From JBBSMX01 sp038232935 (GTDB lineage: Bacteria; Bacteroidota; Rhodothermia; Rhodothermales; JANQRZ01): a stretch of 12,893 nt of DNA. The notes beneath the pieces were generated by a model that saw nothing but the letters and a program-made list of their open reading frames with translations, ran no database searches and was not told the origin of the DNA. Position numbers and translations under genes: made by a program. Where the stretch lies: the NCBI GenBank assembly GCA_038232935.1, contig JBBSMX010000119.1:1-12893 (forward strand), in the 5' to 3' direction. This document shows positions 1 through 6,485 of this stretch, piece by piece (position 1 is the first letter of the stretch; the number at the start of each line of letters is the position of its first letter).

Positions 1-5
1 GGCGG

Positions 6-314
6 GTGGCCTGGTCGAGTACATTGCTGGTCATCGGGTTGGCGGGGTTGCTGGTGCGAGGGGAGTGGTCAACTCCACCCTACGCACGACGCAGCGACTT
101 GCCAACCCGTTCTCTACTTCAACCCGCGACTGACGTTTACACAGGCGAAGACCAGGAGTATGACCAGCACCCCTATCGGATTGTGGAGGTGGCACGAGAT
201 GGACCGAAGTGGGGGCCAAACGTAAACGTGGAGGCAGTAGTGCGGCTGCGCGACAGCAGCGGGAGTACCTATTTCCTCCGCGCGCCAAACCAGTTTATCG
301 ACGCTCCCTCCTAG
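6..314 (+). CDS. Small hypothetical protein with N-terminal membrane segment, probably 5'-partial
   Basis: The reading frame is open to the left edge of the window. The first usable codon is a GTG at 6, giving 102 residues, and the true start may lie outside. Residues 4-18 (STLLVIGLAGLLVRG) are hydrophobic and could be a signal anchor or the end of a longer membrane region. The rest is soluble and protein-like, ending in a beta-rich stretch (residues 56-98) with VRLRDSSGSTYFLRAP. I do not recognise a family. It converges on pbpC with about 95 bp between the two stop codons. Its base composition is less GC-rich than that of the following genes. The strongest argument that it is real is the sensible amino-acid composition of its second half; no motif supports it. 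Confidence 0.45.
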   Translation: MAWSSTLLVIGLAGLLVRGEWSTPPYARRSDLPTRSLLQPATDVYTGEDQEYDQHPYRIVEVARDGPKWGPNVNVEAVVRLRDSSGSTYFLRAPNQFIDAPS

Positions 315-409
315 CGGCACACTGTTTACCCGCAGTTTAAACACCTCCAATTGCCGCTGCGGCCCCGCCCCGCTGAGACACCAATGGGCGGTTTACTTCA
401 AGTATAACT

Positions 410-2764
410 TTAACTACGAACGACGACCTCTGCCGGGCGGCTGCGGAGGCGCTGCCCGTCCGGGCTGATGCCGCGCAGTTCGATCCGGTGGTGGCCCGGC
501 ACGAGCGCCCATGCTACGGTGCTCACGTAGCCCGGCAGCCGCTCCCCGTCCACCCACCATCCGAGATCGAGCACGTCGGCGTCGGCTGCGCCGCGCAGCG
601 TGATGCGTTGGAACGCGGACCGCAGGACGGGGTCGATTTGATAGACGGTGCCGGAAGCGGGGTACTGCACGCGCAGCCGGTCGGAGTAGACGAGCGAGTC
701 GCTCGACGCGACCGCGGCGTAGCTGACGGACGGGGGGAGCTGCAGACCGTGGGCGCGCATCCAATCGTGGTACGCAGGCGCGTAGACGGTGAAGAGCCGG
801 TCGTCGACGAAATCAGCGGGCGTATCGGCGTCGGCGAGCAGGCCGGTGCGCCGGTCGAGCGCGATCCGGCGGTGGACGGTGCAGGTGTCAGTCGGGACGG
901 TGCCGGCGAGGAAGATCTCGCGCCGTCGGCTCGGGCAAGAGGCCCCCGGCCGGAGCCCGCTCTCGGGGCAGACGACGGCGGCGACGATACCCGCCGGGCG
1001 GGCGAAGTCGCCGCCGGGGCCGAGCGTGCGGAAGAGGGCGTTCAGGATCGGCCCGGCCCCGCTCACACCGCTGACCCACCGCATCGGGCTCCCGTCGAAG
1101 TTGCCCGTCCACACGGCGACGGTGTGCGCCGGCGTCGTGCCGACGGCCCAGTTGTCGCGGTAGTCTTTCGACGTACCGGTCTTTACGGCGGTCGGAAACG
1201 GAAGCTCCAGCGGCCCGCCGCGTCCGAAAGCGGGCGCGCGCGCCTCGGGGTCGGAGAGGATGTCCGTCAGGAGGTAAGCGACGGCGGGAGAGATACCAGT
1301 CGGCTCGGCAGGAGCAATGGGGACGCGCAGCGTATCGCCTCCGGCCGACCGCACCCACTCGACGGCACGGACGGACGGTCGCAATCCGCCCCGCCCGAGT
1401 CCGGCGTAGGCCCGCGCGAGATCGAGCAGGCGGACCTCGCCGTTGCCGAGCGTGAGGCCGACGCCGTAGTGGGCGGCGGGCTGCGTGAGCGTCGTGAGCC
1501 CGGCTTGCCGGTACGCCCGGAGCAGCGCCTCCGGCCCGAGCTCGCGGGCGAGGACGACGGCCGGGACGTTGTACGAGTTCGCGAGCGCCTGCCGCACGGG
1601 CACCGGCCCGTGGAACCGCCGGTCGTAGTTCTCCGGCGAGAACGCGCCGCCGGCCTCCAGGATTTGCAGGTCGAGGTCGGGCAGGATCGTGGCGGGGGAG
1701 TAGCGGCCGGAGGCGAGCGCGAGGCCGTACGTGAACGGCTTGAGCGCGCTGCCGGGTTGCCGGAGCATCCGCACGCCGTCGTTCTGCCCGCCGTGAGCCT
1801 CCCAATAATCGGGGCTGCCGACGTAGGCGAGCACCGCGCCCGTCCGGTTGTCGAGCACGACGGCCGCCGCCGCCGTCACGCTCGGGTCGAGCACGGCGAG
1901 GTGCGCGCGGACGATCCGCTCGGTCTCGGCCTGCAACCCGGCGTCGAGCGTCGTACGGATCTCGGCGGGCGTGCCGTCGGTCTCTCGCAGCACCCATTCC
2001 ACGAAGTGCGGCGCGCGGAACGCCCGGTCGGGCGAGGCGAGCGGGAGGGGGAGCGCGTCGAGCCGGGTCCGCTCGGCGGCGGAGATCAGCTTTTCGTGCG
2101 CCATCGCGTCGAGCACGCGGCGCTGCCGCGCCTTGGCGCGTTCGGGATAGCGAAACGGGTCGTACCGACTCGGGCTCTGCGGCAGGCCGACGAGGTACGC
2201 CGCCTCCGCCGTCGTGAGGTCGCGTGCCCCCTTGCCGAAGTAAAGCTGTGCCGCTGACTCGATGCCGTGGGTGCCGCCTCCGAACGGAACGCGGTTCAGC
2301 CAGAGGGCGAGGATCTCCCGCTTCGTCAGGCGGAGTTCCAGCCGGAGGGCGAGGTGCGCCTCGGCGAGCGTGTCGCCCAGCCCGCGATCTGTCCGGCCGC
2401 GCAACGCCCGCGCCACCTGCATCGTCAGCGTCGAGCCACCGCTGTGGACGGGGCCGCGCGCGTTCTGCCACGCCGCCCGCCCAATCGCGAGCGGGTTAAC
2501 GCCGGGGTGTCGATAGAAAAACCGGTCCTCGGTGGCGACGAGCGCGGCGACGACGTCCGGGCTGACGGCCGCGAGCGGGACTGGCCGTCCACTCCCATCG
2601 GGCCGGACCTCACGGAGCAAACGGCCGTCACGGTCCGTCACGCGGACGCTCACGACGGCCCCGGCGGGCGCGGCGCGCTCCGGCAGCGGCCACGCCAGCG
2701 ACAGACCGAACGCGAGGAATGCGGCGGCGACGGTTGGAGCAAAAGAGGGGCGGCGGAGATGCAT
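410..2764 (-). CDS. pbpC: Penicillin-binding protein 1C (bifunctional transglycosylase/transpeptidase)
   Basis: This is a class A PBP that polymerises lipid II into glycan strands and is expected to cross-link stem peptides in the periplasm. With the ATG at 2764 it has 784 residues, typical for PBP1C. An N-terminal signal anchor (residues 8-27) is followed by the GT51 glycosyltransferase domain, with TEDRFF carrying the catalytic Glu79 and GGSTLTMQ at 109-116. The transpeptidase domain has all three active-site motifs: SALK (Ser339/Lys342), SYN (397-399) and KTG (528-530). The last roughly 100 residues match the PBP1C-specific C-terminal beta domain (BiPBP_C). An in-frame ATG at 2818 adds 18 basic residues and cannot be excluded; neither start has a clear ribosome site. 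The much longer open frame to 3109 is a GC artefact overlapping the divergent gene. The usual alpha2-macroglobulin partner is absent from the window. Confidence 0.94.
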   Translation of the reverse strand: MHLRRPSFAPTVAAAFLAFGLSLAWPLPERAAPAGAVVSVRVTDRDGRLLREVRPDGSGRPVPLAAVSPDVVAALVATEDRFFYRHPGVNPLAIGRAAWQNARGPVHSGGSTLTMQVARALRGRTDRGLGDTLAEAHLALRLELRLTKREILALWLNRVPFGGGTHGIESAAQLYFGKGARDLTTAEAAYLVGLPQSPSRYDPFRYPERAKARQRRVLDAMAHEKLISAAERTRLDALPLPLASPDRAFRAPHFVEWVLRETDGTPAEIRTTLDAGLQAETERIVRAHLAVLDPSVTAAAAVVLDNRTGAVLAYVGSPDYWEAHGGQNDGVRMLRQPGSALKPFTYGLALASGRYSPATILPDLDLQILEAGGAFSPENYDRRFHGPVPVRQALANSYNVPAVVLARELGPEALLRAYRQAGLTTLTQPAAHYGVGLTLGNGEVRLLDLARAYAGLGRGGLRPSVRAVEWVRSAGGDTLRVPIAPAEPTGISPAVAYLLTDILSDPEARAPAFGRGGPLELPFPTAVKTGTSKDYRDNWAVGTTPAHTVAVWTGNFDGSPMRWVSGVSGAGPILNALFRTLGPGGDFARPAGIVAAVVCPESGLRPGASCPSRRREIFLAGTVPTDTCTVHRRIALDRRTGLLADADTPADFVDDRLFTVYAPAYHDWMRAHGLQLPPSVSYAAVASSDSLVYSDRLRVQYPASGTVYQIDPVLRSAFQRITLRGAADADVLDLGWWVDGERLPGYVSTVAWALVPGHHRIELRGISPDGQRLRSRPAEVVVRS

Positions 2765-2828
2765 CGGGCGGTGCGGGGTCACAGCACATTGTGACCTGAA
2801 AAGCCGGCGGTGACGCATGATAACGATG

Positions 2829-2856
2829 TCCGAACGGTTACAGAACATCCGAACGG
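2829..2856. repeat. Spaced direct repeat in the pbpC/divergent-gene promoter region
   Basis: The 9-mer TCCGAACGG occurs at 2829-2837 and again at 2848-2856, so the copies start 19 bp apart, about two helical turns. They lie in the 129-bp space between the divergent starts of pbpC (2764) and the next gene (2894). Two half-sites on the same DNA face suit a dimeric regulator, but no regulator is known here and the match is short. If pbpC starts at 2818, the repeat sits just upstream of that codon. Confidence 0.25.
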
Positions 2857-2893
2857 CGGGGGCGGTACAGGAAGGGAATCTATCTCCTCGCCC

Positions 2894-3340
2894 ATGCTCC
2901 AGCGCCTCCTCCTCTCGTACCGCGAACGCCGCCGCGTCCGGCTCGCCCTCCAGGTCACGCTCGACGCGGCCCGCTCTCGCGCAGGGAGGGGTGCCGCCTA
3001 CCTCGACACCGCCGACAGCGGTTGGCACACCCGGCTGAATCCCTCCACGCTGGAGCTCTCCGACGGGTCGCATTGCATCCTCGGCCAGCTCCACGGCGAG
3101 TTCCGCCACGGCCTCCTCCGCGCCCGCATCCTCGACCTCTCCAGCGCCCCGCTCGCCAGTCTCTCGCCCGTCGACTTCGGATTTCAGGCGCGGCGCGACC
3201 TCGGCGATGAGATCGAAGCGCTCGACTACGCCTACCTCAACCGGGCGTGGCGCGAGGAACTCGACCGGCGGAGCGACGAGCGTCTGGCATTCGAAGCCTC
3301 TGCCGCAACGCGTCCCGCCGTCCCGTTGACGGCGTCATGA
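2894..3340 (+). CDS. Hypothetical protein, first gene of a two-gene operon
   Basis: This is a predicted cytoplasmic protein of 148 residues, starting at the ATG at 2894 (MLQRLLLSYRERRRVRL). The frame is open further upstream to a GTG at 2810, but that extension reads as low-quality, Gly/Thr-rich sequence and overlaps pbpC control DNA. There is no signal peptide or membrane segment. The N-terminus is an Arg-rich helix, the middle (about 45-85) looks like a small beta fold with many Leu/His/Gly, and the C-terminus is charged and helical (ALDYAYLNRAWREELDRR). I do not recognise a family. Its TGA stop (3338-3340) lies inside the start region of the following DUF4174 gene (ATGATG at 3337), so the two are probably translationally coupled. 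Confidence 0.6.
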   Translation: MLQRLLLSYRERRRVRLALQVTLDAARSRAGRGAAYLDTADSGWHTRLNPSTLELSDGSHCILGQLHGEFRHGLLRARILDLSSAPLASLSPVDFGFQARRDLGDEIEALDYAYLNRAWREELDRRSDERLAFEASAATRPAVPLTAS

Positions 3341-3801
3341 TGCCGTTCTCCGGCATCTTCTTCCTGCTCCTCCTCGGCTCGGCCGCCGCGCTCGGCCAGC
3401 CCGACCGCCCCGCTCCCATGTCTTTCGATGAATCCGATCACCGGTGGACCCACCGGCTGCTGGTCGTGTTCGCCCCCTCCGACAAGCACCCGGACCTGAT
3501 CGCCCAGCAGCAGATGACGACGGGGTTTGTGGACGGCTTCCGCGACCGCGACCTCCTCTTCGTCTCCGTGCCCGAACATGGAGAGAGCCTCGCGGACGGT
3601 GGGGCGATGGATGCCGCATCGGCCGCAAACATACGGGAGCGGCACGGTATCGAGCCGGGCACGTTCGCTGTCATCCTCGTCGGCAAAGACGGAACGGAGA
3701 AGCGGCGGAGCGACCGGCCCGTGCCCATCGAGGCCCTCTTCGAACAGATCGACCAGATGCCGATGCGGCAGCGCGAAATGCAGGATCGCAACCGCCGCTG
3801 A
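3337..3801 (+). CDS. DUF4174 domain-containing exported protein
   Basis: There are 154 residues from the ATG at 3337 (a second ATG follows directly at 3340). Residues 1-19 form a signal peptide (MMPFSGIFFLLLLGSAAAL), so the protein is expected in the periplasm or outer membrane space. The remainder has the hallmarks of DUF4174, a small thioredoxin-fold-like family of unknown function: an opening strand RLLVVFAPSDKHP, a DRDLLFVSV strand, then FAVILVGKDGTEKRRSD and the closing helix ALFEQIDQMPMRQREM. The thioredoxin CxxC pair is absent, as is common in this family, so redox activity is unlikely. The start overlaps the stop of the preceding hypothetical gene, and a perfect stem-loop lies directly after its stop codon. 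Confidence 0.82.
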   Translation: MMPFSGIFFLLLLGSAAALGQPDRPAPMSFDESDHRWTHRLLVVFAPSDKHPDLIAQQQMTTGFVDGFRDRDLLFVSVPEHGESLADGGAMDAASAANIRERHGIEPGTFAVILVGKDGTEKRRSDRPVPIEALFEQIDQMPMRQREMQDRNRR

Positions 3802-3821
3802 GAAGGAGCTAGCGCTCCTTC
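3802..3821 (+). terminator. Stem-loop directly after the DUF4174 stop
   Basis: GAAGGAGC (3802-3809) and GCTCCTTC (3814-3821) are perfectly complementary, with a 4-nt TAGC loop. The hairpin begins at the base after the TGA stop and separates the operon from the hydrolase gene at 3868. No strong T-run follows, so it is a weak intrinsic terminator or a 3'-end-stabilising hairpin. Confidence 0.5.
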
Positions 3822-3867
3822 ACTTCGAGTCATACTTCACCTCCATTCAAGGGCGACGACTGAGACG

Positions 3868-4827
3868 ATGCATCTGTCCGCCCGCGCGCTCCCGTTCCTC
3901 GTCCTGCTGGCCCTCACCTTTGCCGCGAGCGGATGCGCGCTCGTCTACCGCCTCGGAGTCGGGATCTATTACGACGAGGTCGATCTCCCCGACGCGCAGG
4001 TGATCGAGGACGTGCCGTATGCCGGGGATGGCCTCGCCAAGCACCGCCTGAACCTGTTCCTCCCGACGCCCGACAGCGTGCGCACGGAAGGAGGGGCCGA
4101 CGGCTGGCCGACCGTCGTGTTCGTCCACGGCGGCGGGTGGACCGAGGGTGACAAGGACTTCGAGTTCGGCGGGGCGGACATCTACAACAACATCGGGCGC
4201 TATTTCGCGAGCCGGGGGATCGGCGCGGCGACGGTGAGCTACCGGCTGCTCCCCGGCGTCCGCTGGCCCGCGCAAATCGACGATGTGGCGCAGTCCGTCG
4301 CGTGGCTCCACGAGCATATCGCTGACTACGGCGGCGACCCGGACGGCCTCTTCCTTATGGGCCACTCGGCAGGCGCGCAGCTCGCCGTGCGTGTCGCCCT
4401 CGACCCCGAGCCGCTTCAACAGCTCGGCCTCTCGACGGAGTTCGTCTGCGGCGTGATCGCCGTCAGCGGCGCGGGCTACGACCTCGAAGACGAAGAGACC
4501 TACGCGCTTAGCAACGACCCCGGCTACTACGCCCGCCGCTTCGACCCCGCCGGTGCCGACCCCAACTGGCAGCGAGAGGCGTCGCCGATCCGCTTCGTCG
4601 ATGCCGACGCGCCGCCATTCATCCTCTTCTACGCGGGCGGCGAGTCGCAGGCGCTCCAGCGGCAGTCGCGGTTGCTGGACGAGGCGCTGAGCGGGGCCGG
4701 TGCCGAAAGCGAGGTCGTTGTCGTGCCGGGGCAGAGTCACGAGCGGATCGTGCTCACCCTCAGCCGCGACGACAAAACGGCCGGCCCGGCGATGCTCCGC
4801 TTCGTGCGGACGACGACGTGCCGGTAG
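3868..4827 (+). CDS. Alpha/beta-hydrolase (esterase/lipase-like) lipoprotein
   Basis: This is a 319-residue predicted serine hydrolase of the HSL/BD-FAE-type carboxylesterase group. The N-terminus is a lipoprotein signal with lipobox ASGC and Cys23 as the lipidation site, so it is probably anchored in an envelope membrane. HGGGW (87-91) supplies the oxyanion hole and GHSAG (165-169) carries the nucleophile Ser167. His291 in PGQSHERI is the likely catalytic histidine. The acid residue normally found in an HGxxD-type motif appears as Glu259 in FYAGGES, an unusual but tolerated replacement. Substrate cannot be told; such enzymes often cleave short acyl esters. The gene follows the stem-loop ending the DUF4174 operon. 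The last 24 codons plus downstream DNA recur at 6198-6435 in diverged form. Confidence 0.9.
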   Translation: MHLSARALPFLVLLALTFAASGCALVYRLGVGIYYDEVDLPDAQVIEDVPYAGDGLAKHRLNLFLPTPDSVRTEGGADGWPTVVFVHGGGWTEGDKDFEFGGADIYNNIGRYFASRGIGAATVSYRLLPGVRWPAQIDDVAQSVAWLHEHIADYGGDPDGLFLMGHSAGAQLAVRVALDPEPLQQLGLSTEFVCGVIAVSGAGYDLEDEETYALSNDPGYYARRFDPAGADPNWQREASPIRFVDADAPPFILFYAGGESQALQRQSRLLDEALSGAGAESEVVVVPGQSHERIVLTLSRDDKTAGPAMLRFVRTTTCR

Positions 4828-4915
4828 CGGACGTGTGGTGCGTTTGCTGCCTTCTTGCCCATGGGGTATTATTTCCCGTAGGGTTATGTAGACGCCCTTA
4901 GCAGAAGTAGCAGCT
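4753..4915 (+). repeat. Copy A of a duplicated segment: hydrolase 3' end plus downstream DNA
   Basis: This segment covers the last 24 codons and stop of the hydrolase (4753-4827) and the start of the following intergenic DNA. It matches 6198-6435. The coding parts share 20 of 24 residues and the same stop codon and following GCGG. Further on, the match resumes in GGTTATGTAGACGCC...AGAAGTAGCAG here versus GATTATGTGGGCGCC...CGAAGTAGTAG in copy B, with an extra stretch of about 70-80 bases in copy B between the matching blocks. Confidence 0.8.
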
Positions 4916-4950
4916 TGGCCGCGCCCCCAACCGCCTCAACCCCCACGACC

Positions 4951-5013
4951 ATGTCTGACGCATCTCCATCACTCTACGAATGGACCGGCGCTATGCCCGC
5001 GCTCGAACGGCGG
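4951..5013 (+). other. Possible remnant of a truncated-haemoglobin gene start
   Basis: An ATG at 4951 begins 21 codons in frame with the lipoprotein that follows: MSDASPSLYEWTGAMPALER. The pattern LYEW-x-G-x-MPALER resembles, from memory, the N-terminus of group II truncated haemoglobins (LYEWAGG...ALERL...FY). The resemblance stops exactly where the next ATG (5014) opens a lipoprotein signal peptide. It may therefore be the 5' end of a lost globin gene fused in frame. Being short, it could also be chance or a native N-terminal extension. Confidence 0.3.
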
Positions 5014-6201
5014 ATGCTCCGTTCCCTCTGTGCCCTCGCCCTACTGGTTCTCGGTGCCTGCGGCGGCGATGCCGCGCCCTCCGACGGCGCACCGACCTCG
5101 GTGGCGAGCGCCGCCGGCACCAGTGGCCCCGTCGAGACCCGCCTCGTCGCTGATGACCCGGCCGTCCGCCAGCGACTCTCGCCTGCGGAACTCCTCTCGT
5201 ACTTCCCAGCGGCGCTCGGGTCTAGGGAGCCCGTCGTTCGGTCCAAATCCCTCCACGACGCTGCGGGCGACATCGGCGTGAGCGCGGTGCGGGTCCTGTA
5301 TCGGGACTACAGCGACAACTTCTCCGCCGTCATCCAGATCGATGTGGCGGACCTCGTGGACGAGCCGGATAGCCGGGATCGGACGAGCGTGGAGGACGGC
5401 CGAGACATCGATCCTTACGGGACCGGGGAGGTCAGCGATCTGCGCACGCTGGAAGGCGGGGTTGGTCGGGACTACGCACCCGAGGGCGGCGGTTTCCCGC
5501 AACTCTACATCCTCCTCGCCGACCGCTTCTTCGTCACCTTCCGTGCCGAGAGCCGCGACATGGAGCCGGATGCGCTCTGGGAGCTCTACGATGCCAGCGG
5601 TCTCGCCCGGCTGGCAGGAGCGCCCGTCCACGGCGAGGCAGGCGCACCGGAGGTGCCCGCGTGGGCCACGAGCGCCGTCGCGGAATGGGAGGATGCGGCG
5701 GCCACCGCCGAGGCTGCCACGACGCCCGAGCCCGTCGCGGAGCGTTCGCCCCTGCCTTCGTGTGACGAGGTGCTACCCGTGGCTGAGGTCGAGCGCGTGT
5801 GTAGCGTCTCGGGTGTCCGGGTATATCCGTCGGCGTTCAGCGAAGAGGGAGCGACGAGCTGCAACCGGAAGTACGCCATCCCCGGCAACCTGAGCGGATT
5901 CAATTTCATCATCTCCCGGTACGACGATGCAGCCCGTGCCCGCGCCGGCCAGCGCGTCGCCTCCGACATCGAGAACCCGCGCGATCTCCGCGAGGTGACC
6001 GGCCTCGGCGACGCCGCGACGCGCTACGTCCAGGATTCCGAGGCGGCCCGAACCAGCACCCGCGTTCTGGCCGTCGCTTCGGGCGTCGATCTCGTCGAGA
6101 TGAAATCGACAGTGATGTCCGACGAGCCGGGGGCCGAGGTCTGCACGCTCGACCAACTCGAAGCCCTCGCACGCGGCGTCGCCGAGCGGCTCCGTAACTG
6201 A
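5014..6201 (+). CDS. Lipoprotein of unknown function
   Basis: There are 395 residues from the ATG at 5014, which opens a compact lipoprotein signal (MLRSLCALALLVLGAC, lipidated Cys16). Upstream in-frame starts at 4993 (ATG), 4951 (ATG) and 4915 (TTG) are possible but would bury the signal. After a low-complexity Ala/Ser/Gly linker comes an alpha/beta domain (about 55-200) with LSPAELLSYFPAALG and YSDNFSAVIQIDVADL. A second Ala/Pro/Glu linker leads to a C-terminal domain (about 255-395) with conserved-looking cysteines in LPSCDEVLP, ERVCSV, TSCNRKY and EVCTLDQL. The C-terminal part recalls DUF3558-like lipoprotein domains, but only weakly. The gene sits between two copies of the hydrolase 3' end, and its TGA stop overlaps the first bases of the far copy. 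Confidence 0.75.
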   Translation: MLRSLCALALLVLGACGGDAAPSDGAPTSVASAAGTSGPVETRLVADDPAVRQRLSPAELLSYFPAALGSREPVVRSKSLHDAAGDIGVSAVRVLYRDYSDNFSAVIQIDVADLVDEPDSRDRTSVEDGRDIDPYGTGEVSDLRTLEGGVGRDYAPEGGGFPQLYILLADRFFVTFRAESRDMEPDALWELYDASGLARLAGAPVHGEAGAPEVPAWATSAVAEWEDAAATAEAATTPEPVAERSPLPSCDEVLPVAEVERVCSVSGVRVYPSAFSEEGATSCNRKYAIPGNLSGFNFIISRYDDAARARAGQRVASDIENPRDLREVTGLGDAATRYVQDSEAARTSTRVLAVASGVDLVEMKSTVMSDEPGAEVCTLDQLEALARGVAERLRN

Positions 6202-6435
6202 CCCTCAGCCGCGACGACCGGACGGCCGGTCCAGCCATGCTGGACTTCGTGCGGGCGCCGACGTGCCGGTAGCGGGGATGCACTCGCTCGCCGCTTTCCG
6301 CTCGGGCCAGCGGACGGTATGGGAGGGGGCTTCCGCTTGTTGCACATAAGCGGTATGTTATCCGGAACCGTTCCGCATACCGTCTGCCCCGGCGGGGATT
6401 ATGTGGGCGCCGTCCACCGAAGTAGTAGTCAGGCG
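6198..6435 (+). pseudogene. Copy B: diverged remnant of the hydrolase 3' end and its downstream DNA
   Basis: Read from the CTG at 6198, the frame gives LTLSRDDRTAGPAMLDFVR and then APTCR and TAG (6270-6272). That matches the last 24 residues of the hydrolase at 20 of 24 positions, including the stop. Five of the nucleotide differences are synonymous. There is no start codon or upstream hydrolase sequence, because the lipoprotein gene ends exactly at its left edge. Resemblance to the DNA after the intact hydrolase resumes near 6395-6435. It is the trace of a duplication or of recombination with a related locus. Confidence 0.75.
6351..6382. promoter_or_regulatory. Interrupted inverted repeat upstream of the sulfatase gene
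   Basis: CGGTATG (6351-6357) pairs with CATACCG (6376-6382). Inside it, CGGAA (6363-6367 region) pairs with TTCCG, leaving a CCG loop and a 5-nt bulge on one side. CGGTATG also occurs at 6315-6321. The structure lies within the stretch present in copy B but not in copy A, about 100 bp before the sulfatase start. It could be an operator or a weak terminator; there is no T-run. Confidence 0.3.
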
Positions 6436-6485
6436 TTTCTTTCACGCAGGAGTCTACGGCTAATCCCTTCCGATGAGAGAGGGGC

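Noticed and set aside
323..343. TGTTTA...TAAACA inverted repeat between the first gene and pbpC as a terminator
   Set aside because: The stem is only 6 bp, AT-rich, with a 9-nt loop and no T-run, so it is too weak to call.
488..2257. A 589-codon plus-strand open frame opposite pbpC
   Set aside because: The PBP1C motifs are all on the minus strand. The product of this frame is Arg/Gly/Val-rich with no domain.
2765..3109. N-terminal extension of pbpC to 3109
   Set aside because: It overlaps the start of the divergent gene, has no protein-like sequence and would place the signal anchor more than 110 residues inside.
6315..6485. A second attC site before the sulfatase, which would make it a full integron cassette
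   Set aside because: No GTTRRRY/RYYYAAC pair with matching inner stems was found here; the inverted repeat at 6351-6382 has different ends.
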